Positions 1-8,795 of a stretch of DNA of 39,753 nucleotides are shown in pieces. Both the position numbers and the translations under genes were made by a program. Under the pieces are notes generated by a model, which was not told the DNA's origin, made no database searches, and saw only the letters and a program-made list of their open reading frames with translations. Source of the stretch: an uncultured Bacilli bacterium (GTDB lineage Bacteria > Bacillota_I > Bacilli_A > RF39 > UBA660); the NCBI GenBank assembly GCA_944371445.1, contig CALVXR010000038.1, positions 1-39,753 on the forward strand, written 5' to 3'. Positions within the stretch are counted from its first letter, which is position 1, and every line of letters starts with the position of its first letter.

Positions 1-1262
1 GTAGTTCTACTTTTTGAGCATGTAGTTTTTTTAGGCTTTCGTAATATTCTCTATTATCATCAAAAATAGTATCTTTTAAATATAAATCTTCTTTTTCAGC
101 AAATACAATATCTAATACATTTTTAAGTCTTTTAAATATAGGTAAATTTTCATCTTCGCCATGAATTAAACTTTCATATACACTTGTATAATACCATTTT
201 TGTTGTTCTTCGCCTCTCTTAAATGCTGAAAAATCTCTTTTTCCACTTTTTTTGAATTTAAGCATTAAGTCTTCTAAATTATTTATCTTATCTGCACAAA
301 TAACTGACTTATTTCTTAAAGGTAATTTTTTAGTTTCTTCAATAGTATGTGCTTTTCTTTCTTCTCAAGATAATGATTTATCTGGCTCTGATGCACCCAT
401 AACTAAGTTTGCAACTTCATTACCAAATTCTCTTTTTTATATCTTCAATGGTATATTTAGTATCTTCTACGACATCGTGTAAATAACCTGCAGCTACTAC
501 TGGTTCGTCATAGCCATATTCTTCTAATAACATGCCTACGCTAATAGGATGTATTATCATAGGTTTATCTGGTTCACTTTTTCTAATTTGTCCCATATGA
601 GCGTTTATTGCAAATAATTTTGCTTTTTCTTTTAAATCCATAATTTCGTTTACCTCCAAATATTTTCTTGTAAACTCCCATTTATTCTTTAAGATTTTTT
701 CAACATCTTGTTTAAATTGTTCATAATCCTTATCATAACAATAATTTTTAGCATAACCATTACCACCATATTTTTTAAGCATATGATTATAAGAACGCTC
801 AACCATTTGACATAAATCTAAATCTTGGTAATGTTTAGTAGTATAAGAATGAGTTCTCTTTAATACAGATTCAATATTAGTTGTTCTATCGGCTGATGAA
901 ATTATCTTACCATAATCACTTCTAGGTTCATATTCTAATGATGCTCTATGATCTTCTATTGCTTCTTTTATAATTATTCTCTGTTTATCATCAAAGAAAT
1001 CTTTCATCTTTTCATTTTCATAAAATAATTTAGCAGATAATATTTCATGTTTGTCTTTATCTATATGGTGTGCTACATCATGAAAAGAAGCGATAGCGTA
1101 CACCATATCAAGATTTATATGAGGAAATTGGTTAGCAAATTCTAAACTTCTTTTAACAACATATTTAATATGCTCAATATCATGACCAGTATCATTTTTT
1201 TCATATATTGGTAATATTTGTTGTTCAATATAATCTTTTAATTTCTTTGTAACGCGCATCAT
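1..1262 (-). pseudogene. Double HD-domain phosphohydrolase gene, frameshifted and with an in-frame TGA; runs off the left edge
   Basis: The intact part (1262 to 420) encodes two HD modules. The first has FHDVAHHIDKDKHE, like YpgQ-type HD phosphohydrolases. The second starts near residue 213 and resembles the SpoT/RelA hydrolase HD domain, with GQIRKS, IIHPISVGMLL and GYLHDVVEDT. After KKRIW the frame stops at TAA. Shifting frame by one base near 430-436 restores EFGNEVANLVMGASEPDKSLS, the usual continuation. A TGA at 365-367 then falls exactly where the family has Trp (SLS-W-EERK), and good coding sequence continues to base 1. Both lesions sit within about 70 bases and the flanking protein sequence is undamaged, so they are recent mutations or sequence errors. 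TGA is a real stop elsewhere in the window, so recoding to Trp is unlikely. The start at 1262 follows GGGGGA. The likely role is hydrolysis of a nucleotide or (p)ppGpp-like substrate; the exact substrate is unknown. Confidence 0.75.
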
Positions 1263-1303
1263 ACAAATCCCCCTAAATCTATTAATATTTTTAATTATTA
1301 TAT

Positions 1304-2110
1304 TTATTGATATATTGCTATTGGAATTACAACAAATGCTGGCCCCATTATTTTATCTTTGATCTCTTTTGGATTAGACATATCTTTTTTAGCCATTTTT
1401 CTTCGTTGTTCTCTATTAATAGCTATTGACTTAACATCTTCAAATATCTCATCTAAACATATACTATTTCCTTTGTCTATTTTCTTTTGAATTTTACATA
1501 ACATATATACTTGTGAAACAAAGTTGTCCTTTGAAGTTTTTAAATAAGTTTTATCTATAGTTCCAATTAAAGGATATTTTTTATCTGCAAAATTGAAAAC
1601 ACATGATAATGAATTGCTATTTCTTGATTCTGATAATCGCTCGAAACCATTTATTACTTCTTTTCCAGCATCGTCAATAACATTATCTCCCAAAAATGGT
1701 TGAACTGCTTCACATAATTGCTTAATACTATTCATAGCATTAGTAACTTCTTCAAATTTTGAAAAACGTGGTGTAACTAAAACTTCAATGAAATCATCCC
1801 TATATATATCATTCCATATTTCTTCATCAATATTTTCATAATACTTTAATTCATCATTTTCTTTTAAATACTTAATAATTTTATCTAATTTGCTTGCATC
1901 ATTAACTCTTGCATTTAATGAAATTTTTTCTTCTTTTTGATTTCCTAAATTACCTTCTGCATTAACTTTTGAAAATCCAACTCCTAGTTTGCCGCCTTTA
2001 TTAGTTGTTGAACTTTGAACGATTTCTTGTTCATCAAAGATATATCCATCAATAATAGAAATATAGTTATCCAACGCCTCTGTATCAGCATATAATATTT
2101 TTCTTAACAT
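1304..2110 (-). CDS. DUF6414-like hypothetical protein
   Basis: A soluble protein of 268 residues with no signal peptide and no clear membrane span. Its opening (LRKILYADTEALDNYISIIDG) resembles DUF6414-type proteins, which begin with a short strand, an acidic turn and a DxYIS helix. I know of no established function for that family. The middle (about 60-140) is charged and mixed alpha/beta. The C-terminus has a basic stretch, INREQRRKMAKKD, followed by a hydrophobic end, GPAFVVIPIAIYQ. The start ATG at 2110 has a good upstream AGAGGTGA. It lies 41 bases upstream of the broken HD gene on the same strand and could be cotranscribed with it. The family assignment is from memory of the N-terminal pattern only. 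Confidence 0.55.
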   Translation of the reverse strand: MLRKILYADTEALDNYISIIDGYIFDEQEIVQSSTTNKGGKLGVGFSKVNAEGNLGNQKEEKISLNARVNDASKLDKIIKYLKENDELKYYENIDEEIWNDIYRDDFIEVLVTPRFSKFEEVTNAMNSIKQLCEAVQPFLGDNVIDDAGKEVINGFERLSESRNSNSLSCVFNFADKKYPLIGTIDKTYLKTSKDNFVSQVYMLCKIQKKIDKGNSICLDEIFEDVKSIAINREQRRKMAKKDMSNPKEIKDKIMGPAFVVIPIAIYQ

Positions 2111-2156
2111 TATTGGTCACCTCTAGACAATATTTTATCATATAATTGCATTTTTT

Positions 2157-2187
2157 TTGAGACATTTTCATAAATTTATGTTAGAAT
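2157..2187 (+). promoter_or_regulatory. Possible weak sigma-A promoter ahead of a putative small RNA
   Basis: TTGAGA (2157-2162) and TAGAAT (2182-2187) are separated by 19 bases, longer than ideal. It would start an RNA near 2194 that ends at the terminator hairpin 2274-2299. Weak on sequence alone. Confidence 0.25.
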
Positions 2188-2193
2188 ATTGTT

Positions 2194-2300
2194 AGAAATT
2201 GATATTAAATTATTAATTTCTCATTAGCGAGAAAAAGTTTGAAATAACTTAACCAATCGCTCCATGTGATATTACTGAGTTTATAGCTCAGTTTTTTTTA
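2194..2300 (+). ncRNA. Putative small structured RNA of unknown class
   Basis: This lies in a 500-base stretch without a gene (2111-2612). It contains a hairpin TTTCTC-ATTAGC-GAGAAA (2216-2233) and ends in a terminator-like hairpin ACTGAG/CTCAGT followed by eight T. No ORF of useful length overlaps. I could not match it to tRNA, 6S, SRP RNA, tmRNA or a riboswitch class I know. Downstream, 2310-2345 (around CCAACGTAGCTAGCTTGG) is unusually GC-rich for this genome and has a CCAA/TTGG inverted repeat. The rest of the gap is featureless A/T sequence leading to the PHP gene. Confidence 0.3.
2274..2300 (+). terminator. Rho-independent terminator
   Basis: A 6-bp stem ACTGAG/CTCAGT with a 7-base loop is followed by an uninterrupted T run. 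No plus-strand gene precedes it, which suggests a non-coding transcript. Confidence 0.6.
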
Positions 2301-2612
2301 TATCTTAAAACCCAACGTAGCTAGCTTGGAGGGTCTACCATTAAACAACTTATAAATTACTTTTATACATTTTAATAATAACAATATTTCAGTATTTATA
2401 AATTATATTTTTTTTAAAGTTTTATATATTCTTTTCTCATAGTCAATATTATATAAAATACTATTTCAATACAAACATCATTCTCATATAACTAATATTT
2501 AATAAATTTATATTTCCCACACTTTTATCAAATAATTTTTAAAATTCATAAATTTTAGGCTTACTATCATTAAAATTATATTATATAATTATTTTATAAA
2601 GAGGTGTTTTAA

Positions 2613-3506
2613 ATGAAAAATTACATAGATCTACACATACATTCAAACTTTTCTGACGGAACTTTATCTCCAAAAGAGATAATCGATGAAGCATTACAAA
2701 ATAAAGTTAAAACTATCGCAATTGCGGACCATGATACAATCGATGCTTATAATGATGAATTATATGAATATGCAAAATCAAAAAATATTAAGATTATAAA
2801 TGCTGTAGAGGTTTCTACAAAAATAAATAAATGTGGCATCCATGTTCTTGGCTATAATTTTGATGTTAAAAATCCAATCTTAAAAGAAAAATTATCTAAA
2901 TTAAGAAATGCAAGACATGACTATCTATATAATGTAGCTAAGAAATTAGATGAACTTAGTTTTTACGTAAATGTAGATGAATTAGATAAAATAAAATCTG
3001 TTACAAAAGCACATATTGCACTAGATGTTATTAATAACATTAATAATAAAGGTACACTTATAAAAACATTTAATCATATTCCAACTAAAGGAGAATTCAT
3101 TGAAACTATTATGAATGAAGGTTGCCCAGCTTATGTAAAAAAAGAAACAATAACTCCTAAAGAAGCCGTATCTTTAATAAAAGAAGCAGGTGGAAAAGCT
3201 ATATTAGCTCATCCAGTTGCATAAAAGCACGAAGATAATTTAAGTGATGAAGAAATAGAATATTTAATACAAAATATGAAAGCAGATGGAATAGAATCAA
3301 ACTATATATATATTAATAAAAATAATCAAAAAATAAAAGAGTGCGAAAAATGGAATGAATTTGCCAAAGAAAGAAATTTAATTACTACAATAGGATCAGA
3401 TTTTCACTCTAAAGATAATATACATCCAGAAATAGGATTAATAAATGAGGATTTAAACTTAACTAATGAGGAATTAGAAACCATAATAAAAAATATACTT
3501 ACTTAA
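2613..3506 (+). pseudogene. PHP-domain metal-dependent phosphoesterase split by one in-frame TAA
   Basis: Two open segments, 2613-3224 and 3276-3506, are in the same frame and separated only by TAA at 3222-3224. Between them the frame reads on as KHEDNLSDEEIEYLIQNM with no further stop. Together they give a full-length PHP protein of about 297 codons. The metal ligands are present: DLHIHSNFSDGT at the N-terminus, IADHDT, VEVST, LAHPV just before the stop, and IGSDFHSKD in the second part. The family (YciV/RNase AM-like) hydrolyses 3',5'-nucleoside bisphosphates or short RNA ends. Truncation at the stop removes the last metal-binding SDFH, so the product should be inactive. The start at 2613 follows AAAGAGGTG. 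A sequencing error or a recent nonsense mutation fits equally well. Confidence 0.8.
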
Positions 3507-3524
3507 TTGTAGGTATATTTTTTT
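3491..3524 (+). terminator. Terminator between convergent genes
   Basis: The inverted repeat AAATATACTTAC (3491-3502) and GTAGGTATATTT (3509-3520) contains one wobble pair and is followed by more T. It overlaps the end of the PHP gene and precedes the convergent membrane-protein gene. Confidence 0.6.
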
Positions 3525-3528
3525 GAGA

Positions 3529-4329
3529 TTATTCTCTAGATACCGGTATAAAACTTTCAGCTAATTTATATTTATCCCTATTATGAATATATAAATAACC
3601 TATTATAGAAAATACAACAGCTCCTATAAAATTAACTATTAGATCCTTCATTGTATCTATTATTCCAATATCTAAATATCCATCATTTATTTTTATATCC
3701 TTTAGCTTTCCATCATCTTTATAATAAATTTTAGTATATTCGATATTATCTATTTTAACTGGTACATTTTTATTATCTGGGTTAATCTTTACAGTAGATA
3801 TATTATTTACAATTCTATCTTTTTGCATATCTAATCTAAAAAAGCTATCACAACCAAATTCAAAAAACTCCCACAAAACACCTATAGTCATTGAAAAACA
3901 AAATGCTACTAAAGCAACAAATATTGGTGTTAAACTTATATGAAGTCTTTTAGATCTATTTAATATATCAATAAGTGAAAAACCTATTGCTGCACACAAG
4001 AAACCATTTAGTGTGTGAAGGATTGTATCCCACTGTTTAAATATACCATAAAAATTTTGAATTTCCCCTAATATCTCAGCTGAGAATATAAATAATAAAA
4101 TAATAATTTCTAAGGGTGTAGGAAGGTCTATTTTAAATTTTTTGTCAATGATAAACGGTATAAAAAATAATATTAAAGTCAAAAAGCATAAAAATACTGC
4201 TTGAAAGTTTCCATGCAAAAATTGAAATATCATAGTAATAATTACTAAAAACCTCAAAATTAAATATACTGTAAGTGTTTTTTTATCAGCATCTTTAAGT
4301 AATTTCTTAATATTTTTTTTCATATTCAT
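3529..4329 (-). CDS. YjdF/DUF2238-like membrane protein
   Basis: An integral membrane protein of 266 residues. Hydrophobic spans lie at roughly 20-40, 43-60, 72-90, 108-125 and 133-152, with one more near the C-terminus (about 235-252). The segment WDTILHTLNGFLCAAIGF followed by TIGVLWEFFEFG is the pattern I associate with the DUF2238/YjdF family, whose function is not established. A hydrophilic domain of about 65 residues (170-233) with several DxK turns separates the last two spans and probably lies outside the membrane. The start could be Met1 or Met3 (MNMKKN); GTAGGTT precedes. It lies 11 bases downstream of the glycosylase-like gene on the same strand, so the two may be cotranscribed. 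Confidence 0.6.
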   Translation of the reverse strand: MNMKKNIKKLLKDADKKTLTVYLILRFLVIITMIFQFLHGNFQAVFLCFLTLILFFIPFIIDKKFKIDLPTPLEIIILLFIFSAEILGEIQNFYGIFKQWDTILHTLNGFLCAAIGFSLIDILNRSKRLHISLTPIFVALVAFCFSMTIGVLWEFFEFGCDSFFRLDMQKDRIVNNISTVKINPDNKNVPVKIDNIEYTKIYYKDDGKLKDIKINDGYLDIGIIDTMKDLIVNFIGAVVFSIIGYLYIHNRDKYKLAESFIPVSRE

Positions 4330-4340
4330 AACCTACTTTT

Positions 4341-4997
4341 CTATCTAATGTTTTCACTTTTCATAATAAATTTAATATCTTCTATTGCTTTATCCATATT
4401 AAATCTACCATTTCCTACAGGATAATATACTGGATAAAATTTATATTCTTTGTTATTTATTTTTTTTATGAAACATTTTTTTCTACAATTTGATATAGAT
4501 ATTTTTTCGTTTAAAACTATACTACTAACTTGATTTCCAAATAAAATTATTAGTTTAGGATTTACTATTTCTATTTCTTTTTCAAAGAGTTTTAAATATT
4601 TTTTAAATACATTATCATCTAAACTTCTAGCATCAACTTGTGTACATTTAGCTAGATTAGTAATAAAAAATTTATATTTTTTTACATTTTCATATACTTC
4701 TAAAGCGAAAGATTCAGTCCACTCCTTACCTTTTATTGATTTTATTTTTAAATATAAACATTCATCAATTAAATTTAGTTTATAAAAAATATCCCAAACA
4801 TTTTTAGTACCAATCCAAGGTGATTTAAGTCCTTTCCAGCTCTTATTTGACGCTATATTTCTTCTAGTAGGATTCATAAAAACAAAACATATATCAGGGT
4901 TTTCACTAAATCCTCCGTTATAAATAGAATCTAAGCTTTTATCACCATATTTTAACTGAAGTTTATCATATTCTCTATTCAAATCTTCTAAATTCAT
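4341..4997 (-). CDS. Uracil-DNA-glycosylase-superfamily protein
   Basis: A protein of 218 residues with the UDG-like fold pattern. The N-terminal strand and loop ICFVFMNPTRRN corresponds to the water-activating motif of the superfamily. The middle has FFITNLAKC. The later strand PKLIILFGNQVS and the near-C-terminal YPVYYPVGNGRFN correspond to the DNA-intercalation region. Classic family 1 residues (GQDPYH) are absent. It is therefore closer to family 4/5-like or uncharacterised members, and base specificity cannot be read from the sequence. The expected role is excision of damaged bases or a related nucleic-acid activity. The start ATG at 4997 has only a weak GTGAGT-like ribosome site. Confidence 0.6.
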   Translation of the reverse strand: MNLEDLNREYDKLQLKYGDKSLDSIYNGGFSENPDICFVFMNPTRRNIASNKSWKGLKSPWIGTKNVWDIFYKLNLIDECLYLKIKSIKGKEWTESFALEVYENVKKYKFFITNLAKCTQVDARSLDDNVFKKYLKLFEKEIEIVNPKLIILFGNQVSSIVLNEKISISNCRKKCFIKKINNKEYKFYPVYYPVGNGRFNMDKAIEDIKFIMKSENIR

Positions 4998-5074
4998 AAC
5001 TCACCAACTTATATCAAAATTATAACACATTTTCAATAATTTATGTTAAAATAAAAATCACAGGAGGTTTATTT

Positions 5075-5554
5075 ATGTTTAGAACAAATGATATTTATTA
5101 TAAAGTAGGAAAAGGATTAGTAGCTCATGATTACTATCAAAAAGATATTAACACCCAAAAAGAATTAATTGAACTAGAAATAAAAAAATATATTATAAGT
5201 AAATTAGAAGAGCTTAATTTAAAAGCATCCATGAAACTATCTATCTATGAACTAATTAATCTTTTAAATCAAAGAATTGATGCTAAAGATAAAGAGAAAA
5301 TTTTGCCGCATTTTACTCATTGTATTTTAAATTTAATTAGCGATAAACAAAATTATAGTGTAACTTGGTATGTTGAAGATGACGAGTCACTAAAAGAAAA
5401 TCCAGTATTAAATTTTAATGAAAATAATTTATGTGATAAATTAATAACTCATATAAATATTGACTATGTTAAAGTCTTTGGCTTTGTTTATTATACATTT
5501 AAAGATAAAATGTTTTTAAAGGAGAAACAAAAAAAATTAGCTAGTGATAGTTAA
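5075..5554 (+). CDS. Hypothetical protein, 159 aa
   Basis: I do not recognise this gene. It encodes a charged soluble protein without a signal peptide or membrane span. Its N-terminal half is predicted helical and Lys/Glu-rich. The middle, MKLSIYELINLLNQR followed by EKILPHFTHCILNLI, looks like a helical domain. The C-terminal half has aromatic strands, including VTWYVEDD and VKVFGFVYYTFKDK. The ribosome site is strong (CAGGAGG, 7 bases before ATG at 5075), supporting real expression. It stands alone on the plus strand between divergent and convergent neighbours. Confidence 0.6.
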   Translation: MFRTNDIYYKVGKGLVAHDYYQKDINTQKELIELEIKKYIISKLEELNLKASMKLSIYELINLLNQRIDAKDKEKILPHFTHCILNLISDKQNYSVTWYVEDDESLKENPVLNFNENNLCDKLITHINIDYVKVFGFVYYTFKDKMFLKEKQKKLASDS

Positions 5555-5561
5555 TTTTTTA

Positions 5562-6350
5562 TTATGCTAATTCTTTTTTATTATATTTACAAGTACTTAA
5601 TACAATTAAAATAGAACTTAATATAACAAAAATAAAAACATTTATTATATTAAAAGAACTTTTCTCAATTATCTTTCTAACGTCCACTAAAGTATATAGT
5701 GAAAAATATTTTATAAATTCTATTTTAGATGATATATTAGCAAATGTACAAATAAAATAATTTAAAAATACTAAAGATATTGCTATACCAATAGTTTGCT
5801 TAGTTTTAGTAAAATATGTTGATATAAATATATTTAATAAAAATAGAATTATTGCTGGTAAAACAGGAGCTAGTGTAAGTAATACTATAATTTCAAAATC
5901 AAACGAATCACAAAGTTTTAATCCAATTAATGAAGTTATCATAACTATTATAGCCATTATTAAAATATTACATATTCCAACTATTATTTTAGATATCAAT
6001 ATTTTATTTCTAGATACTGGTTTAGAATATAAAAATTCTATAGTTTTGTCATTTTCTTCTTTAAGTAAAATATTAGAACCTAATATTGAGGCGTATAATC
6101 CATAAATTAAAAGTAAAAATATATTTCCTTCTGTTTTAAACCAACCAAGTGCAGTTGAAATATCAGCAATATCCATATTAAATGCTTTACTAACATCTTT
6201 AGGAAAAATAGCAAGTAATTCTTCTAATGATTTAGAATTATCTACAATAATATGTGGATAAAGTAAAAATACTAAACTAAATATAACTATTAATACAAAT
6301 GTCCATATAATTAAAGATTTAAAGTTTATTTTTAATTCTCTTTTTATCAT
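5562..6350 (-). CDS. ABC-2 type transporter permease
   Basis: A membrane protein of 262 residues, the permease partner of the adjacent ATPase. It opens with a cytoplasmic MIKRELKINFKSLIIW helix typical of ABC-2 permeases and has about six hydrophobic spans. A large extracellular loop after span 1 contains PKDVSKAFNMDIADISTALGW. The cytoplasmic loop EENDKTIEFLYSKPVSRNKIL is the conserved coupling-helix region of this family. Its ATG overlaps the TGA of the ATPase gene (ATGA), showing translational coupling. The substrate is unknown; such pairs export peptides, antimicrobials or lipids. It ends at TAA 5562, facing the convergent hypothetical gene. Confidence 0.85.
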   Translation of the reverse strand: MIKRELKINFKSLIIWTFVLIVIFSLVFLLYPHIIVDNSKSLEELLAIFPKDVSKAFNMDIADISTALGWFKTEGNIFLLLIYGLYASILGSNILLKEENDKTIEFLYSKPVSRNKILISKIIVGICNILIMAIIVMITSLIGLKLCDSFDFEIIVLLTLAPVLPAIILFLLNIFISTYFTKTKQTIGIAISLVFLNYFICTFANISSKIEFIKYFSLYTLVDVRKIIEKSSFNIINVFIFVILSSILIVLSTCKYNKKELA

Positions 6351-7204
6351 AAATTCTCCGAATAATAATTTAGAAATACATCTTCAAGTTCCATTTCTTC
6401 TATTAATAATTCATCTATTTTATATTTACTAAGTATCATTAATAAATCATTTATATTTTTATCATATAAAAATTTATTTCCTTCTTCTTTTATTGATAAT
6501 TCATCTTTTATTTCTTCTAAACTATTTGATTTTATAGTTACAAAAATACTATGCTTATCTATTATATTTTCTATTTTATCTTTTTTTAATATCTTACCAT
6601 CTTTTAAAAGTGCCACTGAATCGCATACTTTTTTTACTTCACTTAAAATATGTGTTGAGAAAAATATTGTTTTACCTCTTTCTTTTTCTTTTTTTAATAA
6701 CATATAAAACTTTTCTTGTATAAGAGGATCTAGTCCACTTGTTGGCTCATCCAAAATAATAAGCTCTGGATTATGCATAAGTGCTAAAACAATTCCTAAT
6801 TTTTTCAAATTTCCTAATGATAAATCTTCTACTTTTTTATCTAAATCTAGTTCTAAATAATTTGCTAATTCTAATGCTTTATCTAGAGTATTAAATGAAT
6901 AAAAAGAATCTGAATATTTAATCATATCTATTACTTTATAATCCGTATATAAATGAACTTCACTTGGTAAATACCCAATCATTTCCTTGATTTTATAATT
7001 ATCTTTAGTTACTAATTCTTTATCAATATATATTTTTCCACTTGTTTTATTTATTTGATTCATTATACATTTTATGGTTGTACTTTTTCCAGCACCATTA
7101 GGGCCAATAAAACCAAATATTTCACCTTTTTTTACTTCTAATGATAAGTTATCCACTGCTTTTAGATTACCATAATATTTAGTTAAATTTTCTATTTTTA
7201 GCAT
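6347..7204 (-). CDS. ABC transporter ATP-binding protein
   Basis: The ATPase has 285 residues. Walker A is GPNGAGKST (about 34-42). The signature region is LSLGNLKKLG, which has LSLGN in place of LSGGQ. Walker B is ELIILDEPTSGLDP, and the switch His sits in FFSTHILSEV. A C-terminal extension of about 70 residues ends in ELEDVFLNYY, typical of ABC-2 drug and lipid exporters. It is coupled to the permease by an ATGA overlap. The a/b-hydrolase-like gene lies 4 bases upstream, so the three genes form one minus-strand operon. The natural C-terminus at TGA is one of the proofs that TGA is a stop here. Confidence 0.9.
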   Translation of the reverse strand: MLKIENLTKYYGNLKAVDNLSLEVKKGEIFGFIGPNGAGKSTTIKCIMNQINKTSGKIYIDKELVTKDNYKIKEMIGYLPSEVHLYTDYKVIDMIKYSDSFYSFNTLDKALELANYLELDLDKKVEDLSLGNLKKLGIVLALMHNPELIILDEPTSGLDPLIQEKFYMLLKKEKERGKTIFFSTHILSEVKKVCDSVALLKDGKILKKDKIENIIDKHSIFVTIKSNSLEEIKDELSIKEEGNKFLYDKNINDLLMILSKYKIDELLIEEMELEDVFLNYYSENL

Positions 7205-7208
7205 TATT

Positions 7209-8108
7209 TCACCTTCTCACATATTTATCTAAAAATTCATCTAAAATTTTTTTATATTTTTGGTTGTCTTTAATAAATGCTTCTTCATAATTTCCCTCTA
7301 AATAATAGACTTCTTTTTCACTAGTACATAATTTATACAATTCTTCAGTCATATATGGTGATATAAAATCATCGTCTTTAGCATGAATAAATAATGTTGG
7401 ATATTTTGATTTTTTCATAAGTTCTAAAACACTTAATTCTTTTAAAGATTTTTTAAACTTTAATCTATATATTAAATTAATACAAAACATCATAGGCAAT
7501 GTTAAAATTCCTAATCTTAAATGTAATTGATATTCAAAAATATCATAAGCACTAGTATATGAACTATCTGCAATTATACATTTTATATTTGAATTAATTT
7601 TATATTTATTAATAAGTAATGATGAAAATGCACCTATTGACATTCCATGCAAAATTATTTTAGAATTTGGATAATTTTTCTGAATATACAAAATAAAACT
7701 TACTATATCATTACTTTCATTATAGCCAAAAGTTACATATCTTCTTTTATTATTTAAAATTAATACATTATAATTTTTTTGAACATAATAACTAGATATG
7801 AACATCATACTTTTAGCATCCTCTAAATATCCAGGTGAAAGAATTGCCCATTTATTACTTTTATTTTTAATATATATTGCCTCTATATTGACATTATCTT
7901 TACCTTTTATTGCTACCTCTTCTAAATTATATTTTTCTCTTAATTTTTTATAAATTCTTTCTTCTTCACTTCTTTTAGTAATGTATTCGTCATAATCCCA
8001 AATTGATAAATTTTTAATATCTATTTTATTTTTATCAATTACCATACTTAATATAAAATATGATAAATAAAGCCATAAAATAATTATTAATATAAAAAAT
8101 ATACTCAA
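7209..8108 (-). CDS. Membrane-anchored alpha/beta-hydrolase-fold protein, catalytic His not evident
   Basis: A protein of 299 residues. An N-terminal hydrophobic anchor (about 2-24) is followed by an alpha/beta-hydrolase domain resembling the YqkD/BAAT group. The nucleophile elbow GMSIGA (Ser near 157) and the acid strand FIHAKDDDFI are clear. The expected C-terminal catalytic His, normally in a G/A-x-H-x-x-A/S turn, is replaced by EGNYEEAF. The protein may be non-catalytic, or it may use another residue. It is the first gene of an operon with the ABC transporter, so a joint role in handling or modifying the exported compound is plausible but unproven. The start at 8108 follows AGGTGG. Confidence 0.7.
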   Translation of the reverse strand: MSIFFILIIILWLYLSYFILSMVIDKNKIDIKNLSIWDYDEYITKRSEEERIYKKLREKYNLEEVAIKGKDNVNIEAIYIKNKSNKWAILSPGYLEDAKSMMFISSYYVQKNYNVLILNNKRRYVTFGYNESNDIVSFILYIQKNYPNSKIILHGMSIGAFSSLLINKYKINSNIKCIIADSSYTSAYDIFEYQLHLRLGILTLPMMFCINLIYRLKFKKSLKELSVLELMKKSKYPTLFIHAKDDDFISPYMTEELYKLCTSEKEVYYLEGNYEEAFIKDNQKYKKILDEFLDKYVRR

Positions 8109-8134
8109 ACTACCACCTACTTCTTAAACAAAAA

Positions 8135-8152
8135 CGAGCGATTATACGCTCA
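8135..8152 (-). terminator. Terminator of frr
   Basis: On the minus strand GAGCG-TATAAT-CGCTC is followed by GTTTTTGTTT. The stem overlaps the last codons of frr and should limit readthrough into the hydrolase/ABC operon. Confidence 0.65.
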
Positions 8153-8684
8153 TTAATTCTTCTTCTTTTTGTTTTAATTTTTCATCAACTATTTTATTAT
8201 ATTTTTGAATTAGTTCTTGAACGTCATCCATTGAAGCCTTTTTATCATCCTCTGTTATTTCTAATTTTTTGATACTATTATTTGCATCTTGTCTTTGATT
8301 ACGTAAAGCTATTTTACATTCTTCAGCAATTTTTTTTACATCTTTTACATACTCTCTTCTAGTTTCTTCTGTTAAAGCTGGTATATTTAAAATTATCATT
8401 TCTCCATTATTATTTGGAGTAAGTCCAATATTTGATTCAAATATTGCTTTTTCAATAGTACCTATTATTGATTTATCAAATGGCTTAATACATAATTGTC
8501 TAGCTTCTGGAATAGAAATATTCGCAAGTGATTTTAAAGGAGTTTCTACTCCATAATAAGACACCATTACTTTATCAAGTATTGCTGGATTTGCTCTTCC
8601 TGCTCTAACATTTGAAAATCTTCTTTCCATAGTTTCAATAGAACATTTCATTTCTTCTTCTGTTAATTCTAATATATCATTCAT
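8142..8684 (-). CDS. frr: Ribosome recycling factor
   Basis: A cytoplasmic factor of 180 residues that, with EF-G, splits the post-termination ribosome. The sequence is typical and full length. It has the helical bundle start MERRFSNVRAGRANPAILD, the domain II strand VSYYGVETPLKSLANI, then IPALTEETRREYVKDVKKIAEE and the C-terminal long helix. The start at 8684 is the canonical first Met. In many Firmicutes frr follows pyrH. Here no pyrH is adjacent and the upstream neighbour is a divergent carboxypeptidase gene. It has its own terminator. Confidence 0.96.
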   Translation of the reverse strand: MNDILELTEEEMKCSIETMERRFSNVRAGRANPAILDKVMVSYYGVETPLKSLANISIPEARQLCIKPFDKSIIGTIEKAIFESNIGLTPNNNGEMIILNIPALTEETRREYVKDVKKIAEECKIALRNQRQDANNSIKKLEITEDDKKASMDDVQELIQKYNKIVDEKLKQKEEELMSV

Positions 8685-8795
8685 ACTTATTTATTCATCC
8701 TTTCATTTATATTATTATAATATATTTATTTTATTTATTCAATATTATAAATAATAGTTTTATATTATTTTCATATAATTTATTAGGTGAAGCAT

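Noticed and set aside
1-419. Genetic code 4 (TGA = Trp) suggested by the TGA at a conserved Trp
   Set aside because: TGA closes genes at natural ends (ATGA overlap at 6347-6350, and 7209, 29588), and all other Trp codons seen are TGG.
425-440. Programmed -1 frameshift at A-AAA-AAG in the HD gene
   Set aside because: The heptamer is present in the right frame, but a -1 slip leads into the wrong frame. The homologous continuation needs a +1 shift, so an insertion is the simpler reading.
2220-2345. tRNA gene (GGTTAAGT and GGTCTACCA look tRNA-like)
   Set aside because: No TTCRANNC T-loop, no paired acceptor stem and no anticodon arm could be formed.
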